From SAR324 cluster bacterium (GTDB taxonomy: Bacteria; SAR324; XYD2-FULL-50-16): a stretch of DNA of 64,000 nt. The stretch covers positions 186,001-250,000 of the forward strand of contig JANQGX010000045.1 of NCBI GenBank assembly GCA_028282885.1, written 5' to 3'. Every line of letters begins with the position of its first letter. The first letter of the stretch is position 1. Under the pieces are notes generated by a model, which had not been told where the DNA came from, made no database searches, and saw only the letters and a program-made list of their open reading frames with translations. This document shows positions 44,260-53,461 of this stretch, piece after piece. Position numbers and translations under genes: made by a program.

Positions 44260-45362
44260 ACAGAAAGCAGGTTAGGTCTCCGGGTATTGCATTAATCATG
44301 GCTTTATCTGTCATCATGCTTCTTTCGGTAGCTTTGATGAAGTCCTTCGAAAACCGCACGATTGAAACCCTGCACCTGGAAAACAGCCTGCAAAGGTTTC
44401 AGGCGGAAACCCTTTCCCGTTCCGTATTACGGGCAATTCTGGTGGGATTGAAGAGATATGGCCTTCTGGCCCTGTTTAAAAATCAACAGAGATGGAAAGG
44501 ATTCCCGGTACCTCTGAACGAAACCCAGTATTTCCAGATTGAGGCTATTGAATCCATGGATCACCGATTCAACCTAAACCGGAGATACCGCATTGAAGAT
44601 GATAATCCCTGGCCGACAGTATTCCACAATATCATCAATAGTTTTCCCGACGTTGAGTATGAGACATTTGAAACCATTCAGCTTTACAGCGCCCTGAATG
44701 ACTGGACTGATCAAAACAAAGAGCAAGATATCGAATCCAATGACAATTATGAAGAATATCAGGAAGCCAACCCGCAGTTTGAAGTTAAAAACAGGCATTT
44801 TGATCGCCTCTCCGAACTAAAATTAATTCCTTCCTTCCATGATACGAAATTCACTCCCACACTATTTGAGAAATGGTTTAGAATTTATCCGATTGATGAA
44901 AAGGATTCCGAGAAGATAGCTATAGATCTTAATCTAGCTACGTTGGATGATTCAGGTGACAGCTCAAGCGACATTAGACAATTCCTGTCTATGTTCAAGG
45001 ATGTCGACAAAAAATATCCAAAAATCTATGAAAATATTGATGATATTGTCAAAATCCTGAGTGACCGCGATGAGGAATTGGCGTCTGATGAGGAGGCAGA
45101 AGCAAACTTTTTGAAGCCAACTCCCAGATTTGAAGACCCCGATGCTTGGAAAAAAGCTTTAGACGATTACAATTTGAAACAGACTCTGACTGCCAACGAA
45201 ATAGAGCTGTTTTCCACACAAACCCACCTGCTTGCCATTCGATTTTCATTGACAGTGACAAACACCACTGTTTTCACCAAAGCCGTGGTTCGGGTTAATT
45301 ACACAAATCCAAAAAAGCTTGATATTGCAGGATTTGAAATACTTGAACTGACGATGAAATAG
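44256..45362 (+). CDS. gspK: type II secretion minor pseudopilin GspK
   Basis: 368 residues from a TTG start preceded by GGAGG with a six-base spacer. The prepilin motif is G|IALIMALSVIMLLSVAL, lacking the Glu5 found in G-J; this loss is normal for GspK. The large soluble part includes a GspK-like alpha domain (HRFNLNRRYRIEDD, IDLNLATLDD). GspK caps the pseudopilus. Its overlap with gspJ and the terminator just downstream close the operon. Confidence 0.88.
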   Translation: MNRKQVRSPGIALIMALSVIMLLSVALMKSFENRTIETLHLENSLQRFQAETLSRSVLRAILVGLKRYGLLALFKNQQRWKGFPVPLNETQYFQIEAIESMDHRFNLNRRYRIEDDNPWPTVFHNIINSFPDVEYETFETIQLYSALNDWTDQNKEQDIESNDNYEEYQEANPQFEVKNRHFDRLSELKLIPSFHDTKFTPTLFEKWFRIYPIDEKDSEKIAIDLNLATLDDSGDSSSDIRQFLSMFKDVDKKYPKIYENIDDIVKILSDRDEELASDEEAEANFLKPTPRFEDPDAWKKALDDYNLKQTLTANEIELFSTQTHLLAIRFSLTVTNTTVFTKAVVRVNYTNPKKLDIAGFEILELTMK

Positions 45363-45423
45363 GAAGAGTGGAATCCCACGAGTTATTACTCTAAGCACTT
45401 TGTTTTGATTAGTGATTTGTGAC

Positions 45424-45440
45424 AAACCTAAAGGTTTTTT
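45424..45440 (+). terminator. hairpin terminator after gspK
   Basis: AAACC (45424-45428), loop TAAA, GGTTT (45433-45437) with further T residues. Weak five-base stem but U-tract present, 62 bases past the gspK stop. Confidence 0.5.
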
Positions 45441-45586
45441 GTTGATTGGGTGTGGATTGACAGGGACCTTCATTCCAGGGCTTAACATGGGTTGTCCCCT
45501 ACAATAATCCGTCTGAAACGGACAGAACCCCATCACCTTGGTCTATAATATTCAATCATCGGGCTCCAGGAAAATAGCTGAACAGC

Positions 45587-46423
45587 TTATTCCTCGTCCT
45601 CTTTGTATTTGATATATTCAAAATCGTGGGCGGAATCCGCCAAGTTGAATGAGTACATTTCGGAGAGCACATGGATGCGGAAATCTCTCTCGATTACCGC
45701 TTTCCAAGGACGGACACAGATCTGATGTGTCAGTCGTCGACAAACCCTGCTTTTCTTCATAATATCACGGGCCAGCTCCCACGCTCTTTCAACAATCTTG
45801 TCCTTTTCCACCACTTCGTTCACGACACCCAGATCAAGACAGGTTTGAGCATCTATGCCTTCGCAGGTGAGCATCATGTAGTTTCCGCGTTTAATTCCCA
45901 GTACCTCTTGGAGACACATACCCATTCCATCACCAGGAACGTGACCGGAATGCATGCCGAAATGGTCGTCCTGAAGAATGAAATCGGGGGTGCAGATGGT
46001 AATATCGCTCATCATACACATTTCCCAGTGAATCCCCTGACCGTTAATGGCGGCAATGGTGGGTATCTCAAGGTCGTTTACGAAGTTTTCCACTATTTTC
46101 AAGGTATCATAAATCTGCACATTGAAACGCTGGTCATTATCCGGAGATTGCTCCACCTCCGCAAATGAGCTGGTGTCCCATTCGTTGATCCAGTATGGGT
46201 CGGTGCTGGTCAGGATCAGTACTTCATTCTCCTTGTCATGACCGATAACGGTCCACAGTTCTGCCAGGGCATGATGCATCTGGTAGCTCCATTGAACCGG
46301 GCCGCCCTTGGTGTGCATTTTTACTTCCAGTATCCCGTTTTCTCTCTTGAAATGGAAAAAATCCTTGAACTGTTCGCTGTACTCATCCAGGGAGGGCATT
46401 TTGATATATTTGGTTTTTGCCAT
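45587..46423 (-). CDS. crotonase-family hydrolase resembling 6-oxocamphor hydrolase
   Basis: 278 residues of crotonase fold. Beyond the generic motif IAAINGQG it follows 6-oxocamphor hydrolase (OCH): KENEVLILTSTDPYWINEWDTSSF, MSDITICTPDFILQDDHFG and HVPGDGMG. From memory of the OCH sequence, its catalytic residues (a His about residue 145 in the PHFP loop, an Asp in PGDG and a His near 122) have counterparts here as DDHF, PGDG and GIHWE. OCH-type enzymes hydrolyse C-C bonds of cyclic beta-diketones without CoA. The oxyanion glycines of CoA-dependent crotonases are only partly kept. Strong site AGGAGG, six bases before the ATG. It is the last gene of the accessory cluster; the FAH-family gene precedes it. 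A CoA-dependent enoyl-CoA hydratase is the alternative. Confidence 0.68.
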   Translation of the reverse strand: MAKTKYIKMPSLDEYSEQFKDFFHFKRENGILEVKMHTKGGPVQWSYQMHHALAELWTVIGHDKENEVLILTSTDPYWINEWDTSSFAEVEQSPDNDQRFNVQIYDTLKIVENFVNDLEIPTIAAINGQGIHWEMCMMSDITICTPDFILQDDHFGMHSGHVPGDGMGMCLQEVLGIKRGNYMMLTCEGIDAQTCLDLGVVNEVVEKDKIVERAWELARDIMKKSRVCRRLTHQICVRPWKAVIERDFRIHVLSEMYSFNLADSAHDFEYIKYKEDEE

Positions 46424-46511
46424 GATTTTCCTCCTGACAGGTGTTTTGTTTTATGTAATGTTTCTGCTTGTCGCTTTTTCGACTGGGTTTAGCGAAACAT
46501 GAATTACAAGT

Positions 46512-46541
46512 TGTCATCCCCGAAGCCGATCCGGTATGACA
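46512..46541. repeat. hairpin repeat in the crotonase-FAH gap
   Basis: TGTCATCCCCGA (46512-46523) pairs imperfectly (10 of 12) with TCCGGTATGACA (46530-46541). The TGTCATCCC opening recurs in the element at 54851, and the mirror CCCGGGATGAC at 51800. This looks like a small dispersed palindromic family. Confidence 0.55.
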
Positions 46542-46609
46542 TCTATTCTTAAAAAAATCTGATTCCAGTTATTTGAAGATTGGGTATAGTCGATATTTTT
46601 TTGAAAACT

Positions 46610-47605
46610 TTAGTACCGCTCCCTGGAAACCTGGTTTCGCAGAATACCGATTCCCTCAACTTCCAATTCGACAACGTCACCCGGTTCCAGCCAACGATCC
46701 ATTTCATCTCCGCATCCGTTACAAATGGTACCTGAGCCGATGAAATCTCCGGGATAGAGGGTTTCGCACCGGGAAACATACTCAATAATCTGTGGGAATC
46801 TCCAGTACATGTCTGAACTGTTGCCTTTGGACCACACTTTGCCGTTGATCCTGGCTTCCATCTCCAGATCTTCAGGGTTGATTTCATCCGGTGTGACCAG
46901 GCAAGGCCCCATGACGTTTCCGGTATCAAAATCCTTCCCCTTCGACGGTCCCAGAAATACCGAAACCTCTCTCTGAATGGCATCCCTGGCGGAAAAATCA
47001 TTGAAAATCGTATATCCGGCAATGTATTTTTGAGCCTCTGCCGCTTTGATGTTTTTTCCCTTCCTGCCGATATAGATTCCGAATTCGAGTTCATAGTCCA
47101 GTTTTTCCGTATAACCAGGCCATTCGATCTGAGCATCGGGGCCGACCACCGTAGAAGGATTCCCTTTATAGTAGGCCGGTATTTTGTACCACATATCCGG
47201 GATGGGCTTTTTGGTTCTCTTCTCGAAATTCTTCATATGCCCTTCAAAACTGATCGTATCCCTGATGGAATTCGGCTTTAGCACGGGTGCCATCAGTTGA
47301 ACGTCACCCAGCCGATGGACAATCTCCTCTCCTCGGGGAGCCTTTATTCCTGATTCCTGATCCACTTTGGACACTAAAAAATCGATTGACTCCCTTGCTT
47401 TTCCGTTGTTCAGGCTGTCGCTGTAAAAAAGGTCGGTCATCTCGACCGGCATTTCACTATCTGCCTCATGATATGCTTTTTTTTCGGAGCTGTTTTCATC
47501 TAAAAACAGTACATAAGCCAAATTGAGATCAATCACGCTGCGACCCACCAATACGCCTGTTCTGGGTATCGAATTACGATTTGTCCTGTAAGTTACTATT
47601 TTCAT
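46610..47605 (-). CDS. fumarylacetoacetate hydrolase-family protein
   Basis: 331 residues: a short N-terminal domain (KIVTYRTNRN... GVLVGRSVIDLNLAY) and the FAH catalytic domain. The metal and catalytic motifs include ISFEGHMKNF, KLDYELEFGIYIGRKG, GYTIFNDFSARD and KGKDFDTGNVMGPCLV. Members are hydrolases, decarboxylases or isomerases that cleave C-C bonds in beta-dicarbonyl compounds, as in aromatic and lignin-like degradation. In this cluster it sits next to the OCH-like crotonase, consistent with diketone cleavage. The exact substrate is unknown. The start lacks a clear ribosome-binding site. Confidence 0.85.
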   Translation of the reverse strand: MKIVTYRTNRNSIPRTGVLVGRSVIDLNLAYVLFLDENSSEKKAYHEADSEMPVEMTDLFYSDSLNNGKARESIDFLVSKVDQESGIKAPRGEEIVHRLGDVQLMAPVLKPNSIRDTISFEGHMKNFEKRTKKPIPDMWYKIPAYYKGNPSTVVGPDAQIEWPGYTEKLDYELEFGIYIGRKGKNIKAAEAQKYIAGYTIFNDFSARDAIQREVSVFLGPSKGKDFDTGNVMGPCLVTPDEINPEDLEMEARINGKVWSKGNSSDMYWRFPQIIEYVSRCETLYPGDFIGSGTICNGCGDEMDRWLEPGDVVELEVEGIGILRNQVSRERY

Positions 47606-47734
47606 ATATTTTTCTTTTACTATTAATTGTGATAGAAGTTCAATTGTCTTGAAAACAAGGTGTCACGCTTTCGATGTATTTGGCCTCATTATCGAACGGT
47701 TTGTTACCGGGTAGCCACTTGTTGAAGGAAAAAT

Positions 47735-48727
47735 CTATTTTACCAGATGACAGGCTACCTCGTGGCCAGGTTCTGTTTCTTTCAGAACCGGTGAGATTTT
47801 TTTGCACTTTTCCATTACAAACTGGCATCGTGGATGAAAAGTACAGCCGGAAGGCGGATTGAGCGGACTCGGAACTTCGCCTTCAAGGGGTATCCACTCC
47901 CTGCTTTCTTCAAATACGGGATCTGCGATGGGAACAGCCGACAGCAATGCCCGGGTATAGGGGTGTTTCGGGTTGTCAAACAGGTTTACAGCTTCGGTCA
48001 GTTCGACAATTCTTCCCAGGTACATAACCGCCACCCGGTCGCTGATATGCCTGACCACAGAAAGATCATGAGCGATAAACAGGTAGGTCAATCCTTCATT
48101 CCCCTCCTGAAGTTCCTGTAACAGATTGATAATCTGTGCCTGGATGGAAACGTCAAGCGCTGAAATCGGTTCGTCACATACAATCAAAGAAGGTTGGCTG
48201 GCCAGGGCCCTGGCAATTCCAATCCGCTGCCTCTGTCCACCGCTGAATTCATGGGGAACACGGTCCAGCATGGCTGGATCTAATCCGACCGTTTTAAACA
48301 GTTCTGCCAGCGTGTCCTGATATTCAGAATCGTTTTGAGTCAGTTTGTGGATTTTCATGGGTTCGCCTACAATCTGGCCCGCAGTCTGGCGAGGATCCAG
48401 CGAACTGAACGGGTCCTGGAAGATTAGGGATATCTCTCGCCTGATAGGCCTGATTTGCTGCTTTTTGAGATGGGTGATATCGTGGCCGTCAAAGACAATC
48501 TGCCCGCTTGTCGGATCATAAAGCCTGAGAACGCATCTGCCTGTCGTGGTTTTTCCACATCCACTTTCTCCCACAAGCCCCAGGGTTTCACCACGCCTTA
48601 TTTTAAAACTGACCCCATCCACAGCCTGTACACTGGCGACCTGACGTTTTAACAGTCCCCGTAGAACCGGAAAATGCATTTTGAGATCATTTACTTCAAC
48701 GAGTATATCACTCTCAGTGGCGTTCAT
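47735..48727 (-). CDS. peptide/nickel-type ABC transporter ATP-binding protein (DppF/OppF)
   Basis: 330 residues from the ATG at 48727, which is preceded by AGGAGA; an in-frame upstream start would overlap the dppD-like gene and is rejected. Walker A GESGCGKTTTGR, signature SGGQRQRIGIARAL, Walker B LIVCDEPISALD, and the oligopeptide-type C-terminus (GCTFHPRCQFVMEKC) with cysteine cluster. It couples ATP hydrolysis to the DppBC permease. Second ATPase of the set, 10 bases after DppD. ABC importers of this class carry peptides, nickel, opines or diverse organic solutes. Confidence 0.9.
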   Translation of the reverse strand: MNATESDILVEVNDLKMHFPVLRGLLKRQVASVQAVDGVSFKIRRGETLGLVGESGCGKTTTGRCVLRLYDPTSGQIVFDGHDITHLKKQQIRPIRREISLIFQDPFSSLDPRQTAGQIVGEPMKIHKLTQNDSEYQDTLAELFKTVGLDPAMLDRVPHEFSGGQRQRIGIARALASQPSLIVCDEPISALDVSIQAQIINLLQELQEGNEGLTYLFIAHDLSVVRHISDRVAVMYLGRIVELTEAVNLFDNPKHPYTRALLSAVPIADPVFEESREWIPLEGEVPSPLNPPSGCTFHPRCQFVMEKCKKISPVLKETEPGHEVACHLVK

Positions 48728-48737
48728 AACATTTCTC

Positions 48738-49718
48738 CTAAAAATCCAGATGACAAGCTGTTTGATGCACACCATTTTCAAGGGTTCTCAATTCCGGCCA
48801 GGGTATTTGTCGACATTTTTCCACTGCATAAGGACACCTGGGAAGGAAGGCGCATGTGTCAGGCATGTTGAGCAGGTTAGGAGGGAGACCGACAATCGGA
48901 ACAAGTTTCTTTCCCTTGGGTTCATTCAACCTTGGAACAGCCCTCAATAATCCCATGGTATAGGGATGTCTGGGGTGGGCAAAGATATCCTTGCAACTGC
49001 CGGACTCGATAATCCTGCCGGCATACATTACATAAATCCGCTCAACGTACCTGGCGACAACTCCCAGGTTGTGGGTGACTATAACCAGTGAAGCTTTGAA
49101 TTCCCTGACTACATCCTGCATCAGTTTCAGCAGTTGGGCCTGGGTTGTTACATCAAGGGCGGTTGTCGGCTCATCGGCGATGATGATTCTTGGATTGCAG
49201 GATAATCCCAAGGCAATCATGACCCGCTGCCTCATGCCGCCACTGAACTGGTGGGGGAAATCGCTCAGGCGTTGTTTTGCCGATGGTATCCCTACCAGGT
49301 CCAGCAACTCAATCGCTCTTTTTTTTGCATCTTCCTTCGTCATCTTAAGGTGAAGTTCGATGGCTTCGGTCAGCTGCCGACCGATTGTCATTACGGGATT
49401 CAAAGAGGTCATGGGTTCCTGAAAAATAACGGAGATTTTGCCACCCCTGATCGACCGCATCTCCTGCCCGTTTTTTTCCAGTTTGAGAATATCCCTGCCT
49501 TCAAAAAAGACCCCCCCTTCCACAATCCTGCCAGGAGGTGTCGCAATCAGTTGTATGGTAGAGAGTTGAGTGACAGACTTTCCGCAGCCGCTTTCCCCGA
49601 CGATTCCAATCGTCTCATTTTCATTAATGTGGTATGATACTCCGTCTACCGCTTTAACGAGTCCGGCCTCTGTATTAAAATATGTTTTTAGGTTTTTAAC
49701 TTCCATCAAGACCGACAT
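48738..49718 (-). CDS. peptide/nickel-type ABC transporter ATP-binding protein (DppD/OppD)
   Basis: 326 residues: Walker A GESGCGKSVTQLS, signature SGGMRQRVMIALGL, Walker B IIIADEPTTALD, and C-terminal TCAFLPRCPYAVEKC, the OppD-like cysteine motif. Together with DppF it energises the permease encoded just upstream. It is separated from dppC by 54 bases and from dppF by 10, so the four membrane and ATPase genes are one operon. Confidence 0.9.
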   Translation of the reverse strand: MSVLMEVKNLKTYFNTEAGLVKAVDGVSYHINENETIGIVGESGCGKSVTQLSTIQLIATPPGRIVEGGVFFEGRDILKLEKNGQEMRSIRGGKISVIFQEPMTSLNPVMTIGRQLTEAIELHLKMTKEDAKKRAIELLDLVGIPSAKQRLSDFPHQFSGGMRQRVMIALGLSCNPRIIIADEPTTALDVTTQAQLLKLMQDVVREFKASLVIVTHNLGVVARYVERIYVMYAGRIIESGSCKDIFAHPRHPYTMGLLRAVPRLNEPKGKKLVPIVGLPPNLLNMPDTCAFLPRCPYAVEKCRQIPWPELRTLENGVHQTACHLDF

Positions 49719-49772
49719 CTCACGTCTCCAGTTAGTCGATGCGAAACAGTTCCCCGAATAGGATTGATTTTT

Positions 49773-50675
49773 CTATAAGGTGCCGCGAAGTCTTGGATCC
49801 AATGCATCCCGGAGTCCGTCTCCAACCATGTTAAACGCAAACACCAGCAGCATGATTGCAATCCCCGGAAAGAAAGAAAGGTAGGGGGTTGTGTGCAGGT
49901 ATTTGTAACCGTCATTCACCATGGCTCCCCAAGCAGCAGCGGGTGGCGCAACACCGATCCCGAGAAAACTGAGTGCTGCCTCCGAAAGAATGGCATGTCC
50001 CAGTTGCATGGTCATCATGACGATAAGCGGCGGAAAACAATTCGGTGCGATATGCTGCGCCATGATACGAATGTTTGAGGCACCTTCCGCTTCCGCAGCC
50101 CGGACATAATCATTCTCCTTGACCGAGAGAGCTTGGCCGCACATCATTCTGGCGTAAGCAGGTATCATGGCGATCGAAAGGGCCACTACCACATTTCGCA
50201 ATCCGCCTCCCAGCAACGATGCAATCGCCAGTGCCAGCATCAGCATTGGCAGTGTCATCAGTGTATCGATAAACCTCATGATCATGGTATAGACCTTACC
50301 ACCGAAATATGCAGCGACAAGCCCCAGGGACATACCGACCAGAGAGGCAATGCCAACCACACCTATCCCCACAATCAAGGAGGTTCGGGTCCCGTAGATC
50401 AGGCGGGAAAGGACATCTCGCCCCAATGCGTCTGTTCCAAGCGGATGTGACAGGGAAGGACTCAAAAACTTGTCTTTAAGACTGAAAGCATATGGATCGT
50501 AAGGAGCCAGGAGCGGGGAAAAAACGGCAGCAATTATAGAGGTTACAATGATAATCAACCCAAACACCACCAGCTTCCGCGAAAGGAGTACCCTCCTGAA
50601 TCTTTTCAAACTGCTTACCCGAGGAACCGATTCATCGAATTCGGTTTTATTTTCTAGAGGAATAGCCTTATCCAT
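49773..50675 (-). CDS. ABC transporter permease DppC/OppC
   Basis: 300-residue inner-membrane permease with about six helices. It begins with the typical N-terminal helix after SLKRFRRVLLSRKLVVFGLI, then GTDALGRDVLSRLIYGTRTSLIVG and the EAA-like loop RAAEAEGASNIRIMAQHIAPN that contacts the ATPases. The C-terminus (GDGLRDALDPRLRGTL) is a strong DppC/OppC signature. Partner of DppB nine bases upstream. Confidence 0.91.
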   Translation of the reverse strand: MDKAIPLENKTEFDESVPRVSSLKRFRRVLLSRKLVVFGLIIIVTSIIAAVFSPLLAPYDPYAFSLKDKFLSPSLSHPLGTDALGRDVLSRLIYGTRTSLIVGIGVVGIASLVGMSLGLVAAYFGGKVYTMIMRFIDTLMTLPMLMLALAIASLLGGGLRNVVVALSIAMIPAYARMMCGQALSVKENDYVRAAEAEGASNIRIMAQHIAPNCFPPLIVMMTMQLGHAILSEAALSFLGIGVAPPAAAWGAMVNDGYKYLHTTPYLSFFPGIAIMLLVFAFNMVGDGLRDALDPRLRGTL

Positions 50676-50684
50676 TTTCTGTTT

Positions 50685-51644
50685 TTATGAATATCGAATT
50701 CTCGGATCTATAAATCCGTATGAAATATCAATCAAAAGATTGGTGAGAGTTACCAGTAGGGCAATCAGCAGAATAACGCCCTGTACGATCGCATAATCCT
50801 GATTCTGCAAACCTTCAACAGCAAGCCGCCCCATACCCGGAATATTGAACACGGTTTCGATCAACACCTGGCCACCGAAGATAGCCCTGATTTGAAGTCC
50901 TGCCAAGGTGATAACCGGAATGACAGAGTTCCTGAAGGCGTGCCTCATATTGATGGCAAACTCGGTCAACCCTTTCGACCAGGCGGTTCTGATGTAATCC
51001 TGCTTGGTGACTTCAAGCATCGCCGATCTAGTCTGCCGCGCGATTCCGGAAAGTGGGAAAACGGTAAGGCAAATGATAGGCATGATCAGTTTCTTGATCC
51101 CCAGGAGCGAGTCGTCAAAAACGGAAGTGTAGCCTTGCGTGGGGAGCCAGCCGAGCTTCACGCCGAAAACGTGGATCAGCATGATACCAACCCAGAAGAT
51201 CGGAGCTGTGATCCCGATATTGGCCAGAACCGTGACAAGAGAATCGATCCAGGTACCCCGCCGTACCGCAGCAATAATCCCGAAAGGAATTCCGATCAGC
51301 AGGCTGATTGAAAATGCCACAAATCCAAGCAGCAATGTCTTGGGCATGGCATTTTTTATTTCATCAGCAACATCCGTTTCCAGCAGAAATGAATATCCCA
51401 GGTCTCCCTCTACAGCACCCTTGATCCAATCCAGATATTGCTTGAGGAGCGGTTCATCGAGACCGAATTCGGCCCTGAGAGCCGCAATTTCTTCAGGAGT
51501 TGTCGCGGCATTTACATCATCCATGCCCACGTACAACAGAACCGGGTCTCCCGGCAGCATACGCATGATAAGAAAGACTCCAATAGTCACCAGGATCACT
51601 ACAACAGCCGATTGGATCAGCCTTCTTAGGATGTATGTTTTCAA
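50685..51644 (-). CDS. ABC transporter permease DppB/OppB
   Basis: 319-residue permease with six helices. N-terminus YILRRLIQSAVVVILVTIGV, then MRMLPGDPV, and the loop RTAWSKGLTEFAINMRHAFRN (EAA-type, contacting DppD/F), and the end with DISYGFIDPRIRYS, classic for DppB. First membrane gene after the binding protein gene, 245 bases downstream of it. Confidence 0.91.
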   Translation of the reverse strand: MKTYILRRLIQSAVVVILVTIGVFLIMRMLPGDPVLLYVGMDDVNAATTPEEIAALRAEFGLDEPLLKQYLDWIKGAVEGDLGYSFLLETDVADEIKNAMPKTLLLGFVAFSISLLIGIPFGIIAAVRRGTWIDSLVTVLANIGITAPIFWVGIMLIHVFGVKLGWLPTQGYTSVFDDSLLGIKKLIMPIICLTVFPLSGIARQTRSAMLEVTKQDYIRTAWSKGLTEFAINMRHAFRNSVIPVITLAGLQIRAIFGGQVLIETVFNIPGMGRLAVEGLQNQDYAIVQGVILLIALLVTLTNLLIDISYGFIDPRIRYS

Positions 51645-51675
51645 TGGTTTCTCACTAAGCAGTTATGAAAATAAG

Positions 51676-51700
51676 GTGACATATAACGCATACGTGTCAC
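51676..51700. repeat. inverted repeat in the dppA-dppB gap
   Basis: GTGACA (51676-51681), 13-base spacer, TGTCAC (51695-51700), 32 bases before the dppB start. Could be a hairpin that separates expression of the binding protein from the permease, or an operator. Confidence 0.35.
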
Positions 51701-51786
51701 TTCAATCTCATCAAAAAAAACAGAAATGTTTTTCAACTGACACCCGTGGTTGATCAATCGCAACAATTTTTGATAATGAAACCTGG

Positions 51787-51807
51787 ATCCCGGGTCAGGC
51801 CCGGGAT
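51787..51807. repeat. palindromic repeat in the dppA-dppB gap
   Basis: ATCCCGGG (51787-51794), loop TCAGG, CCCGGGAT (51800-51807): eight perfect pairs, followed by GACGT. The CCCGGGATGAC tail is the shape of REP-like palindromes common in many proteobacterial genomes. It lies 83 bases after the SBP stop. Confidence 0.6.
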
Positions 51808-51889
51808 GACGTTTGCTCCAATTTTACTTTCGAAGTGTCAAAAAAAGCGATTCCCTGCGTTCTGTACCATTGGCAGCCAACAGAAACGG

Positions 51890-53425
51890 TCATTTGTTCA
51901 ACCAGGCATCAACCAGTGTATCCTGCATCCGGAGAGTGTAGACGGTAGGATCCCAATTTCTCAGAACCGGAGATTTGACATTAAGCCGGGCTTCCTGGTT
52001 GAGTGGAATAAAAGTCACGTCATCAAAAAGCAGCTTGCTTGCTTGCCTGGCCATCTTGTCCCTTTTTCCTTTATCCACCTCACCCATCGCCTGTTTAACA
52101 AGCCTGTCAAATCCTTCCGGCCTGAGCATATCGGGTCCGTTTTTAGCTGCTGTAGACAACGCACCGGACAGTCCGGCAAGAAAGTGATCCGCCACGGCAT
52201 CGGCAACCAGCAGACAGCCACCATTTTTCAGCCCACCCTGAAATCTGAGCTTAACAAATTTTGGACGATCAACAGGATTCAACTCGGCAGCGATGCCGAC
52301 TGCGGCAAGATATCCCTGTATTGCGACCCACGAATCAGGCCATTGGACGGCGTTGTGTGATATTTTTGTTTGAAATCCATTTGGATAACCTGCCTCGGCC
52401 AGCAGCTTTTTTGCTCTTGCAGGATTGTATTTTCTGGGTTGAAGACTCGGGTCATAGCTTGGATTATCCGCCGGTACAGACTGATAAAGCGGTTTGGGAA
52501 ATCCCAGCCCGAGTTCGGTCATAATGGATTCCTTGTCAATTGCATATTCAATCGCTTCCCTGACCTTTTTATTGGCCCAAGGAGAATCGGGATGGATACT
52601 GTCTCCATATAACGCCATCATAGGGCCGTCGTCCTTCATCAACACATATCCGCTTTCAATTAGCCCGGCTACAGCGCTTCTGTTCTGGGTCTGAATGGCA
52701 TGAACTTCTCCCGCTTTTAATGCCGCTATTGCAGTCATTGGATCCTTGATGACCACAACATCATACCCGTCAAGATAAGGGCGTCCCTTTTTCCAGTAAT
52801 TCTCGTTCTTCACGTAATTAATAACGACATCCCTTTCATACTTTTTGAATTTGAAAGGACCTGTCCCTACCGGACGGGTTCCGATCTTTCGCTTGCCCAA
52901 TTTCTTGTAGGAAGTGGGAGAAGCGATAAAGGCAGTATAAGCAAGATCATGTAGGAAAGACGCACTGTATTCGGACAGCTTAACCCTGATCTTGTGATTG
53001 TTGATGACTTCAACAGAAGTCATCGTCGAAAGAACGGGGCCCGGGGCTTTCAGCCAGAGTTCCAGGTTGAATTTAACCGCTTCGGCATTGAACTCTGTCC
53101 CGTCATGAAACTTGACGCCCTTCCTTAAACTAAAATCAAACGTCTTTCCATCGGGAGACATCTTCCAATCGGTTGCAAGCAGGGGGATATACTCCAGGGT
53201 TCCTTTTTTCTCCAGAATCAATGTTTCGAGTGCAGGAGCAGCGGTCCATTTGTCTGCTCCCCTGATTTTCAAAGGGTCTCCAAAATTACGGGGAGACCTG
53301 TTTTCAGCACGTTTAAAAACTCCGCCATACCGGGGAGTCTCTGTGGCAAATGAGGCCTGAAATCCCATGGAGATCATAAAACAGGTCGATACCAAGGCAA
53401 TGATTTTTAAAAAACGTTTTTTCAT
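51890..53425 (-). CDS. extracellular solute-binding protein family 5 (DppA/OppA type)
   Basis: 511 residues with a signal peptide (LKIIALVSTCFMISMGFQASFA|TE). Domain is the SBP_bac_5 fold: RYGGVFKRAENRSPRN, then WKMSPDGKTFDFSLRKGVKFHDG near residue 95 and VREAIEYAIDKESI near 290, family signatures. No lipobox, so it is a soluble periplasmic receptor. It supplies the downstream DppBCDF transporter. Ligand is not predictable; many such proteins bind non-peptide solutes. A strong AGGAGA site precedes the ATG. Confidence 0.92.
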   Translation of the reverse strand: MKKRFLKIIALVSTCFMISMGFQASFATETPRYGGVFKRAENRSPRNFGDPLKIRGADKWTAAPALETLILEKKGTLEYIPLLATDWKMSPDGKTFDFSLRKGVKFHDGTEFNAEAVKFNLELWLKAPGPVLSTMTSVEVINNHKIRVKLSEYSASFLHDLAYTAFIASPTSYKKLGKRKIGTRPVGTGPFKFKKYERDVVINYVKNENYWKKGRPYLDGYDVVVIKDPMTAIAALKAGEVHAIQTQNRSAVAGLIESGYVLMKDDGPMMALYGDSIHPDSPWANKKVREAIEYAIDKESIMTELGLGFPKPLYQSVPADNPSYDPSLQPRKYNPARAKKLLAEAGYPNGFQTKISHNAVQWPDSWVAIQGYLAAVGIAAELNPVDRPKFVKLRFQGGLKNGGCLLVADAVADHFLAGLSGALSTAAKNGPDMLRPEGFDRLVKQAMGEVDKGKRDKMARQASKLLFDDVTFIPLNQEARLNVKSPVLRNWDPTVYTLRMQDTLVDAWLNK

Positions 53426-53461
53426 AGCTGCTTCTCCTCTATTAACTTATTATCAGGGTTT

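Noticed and set aside
45671..46168. 165-codon frame antisense to the crotonase gene
   Set aside because: Shadow of a strong coding frame; the sense product has clear family motifs.
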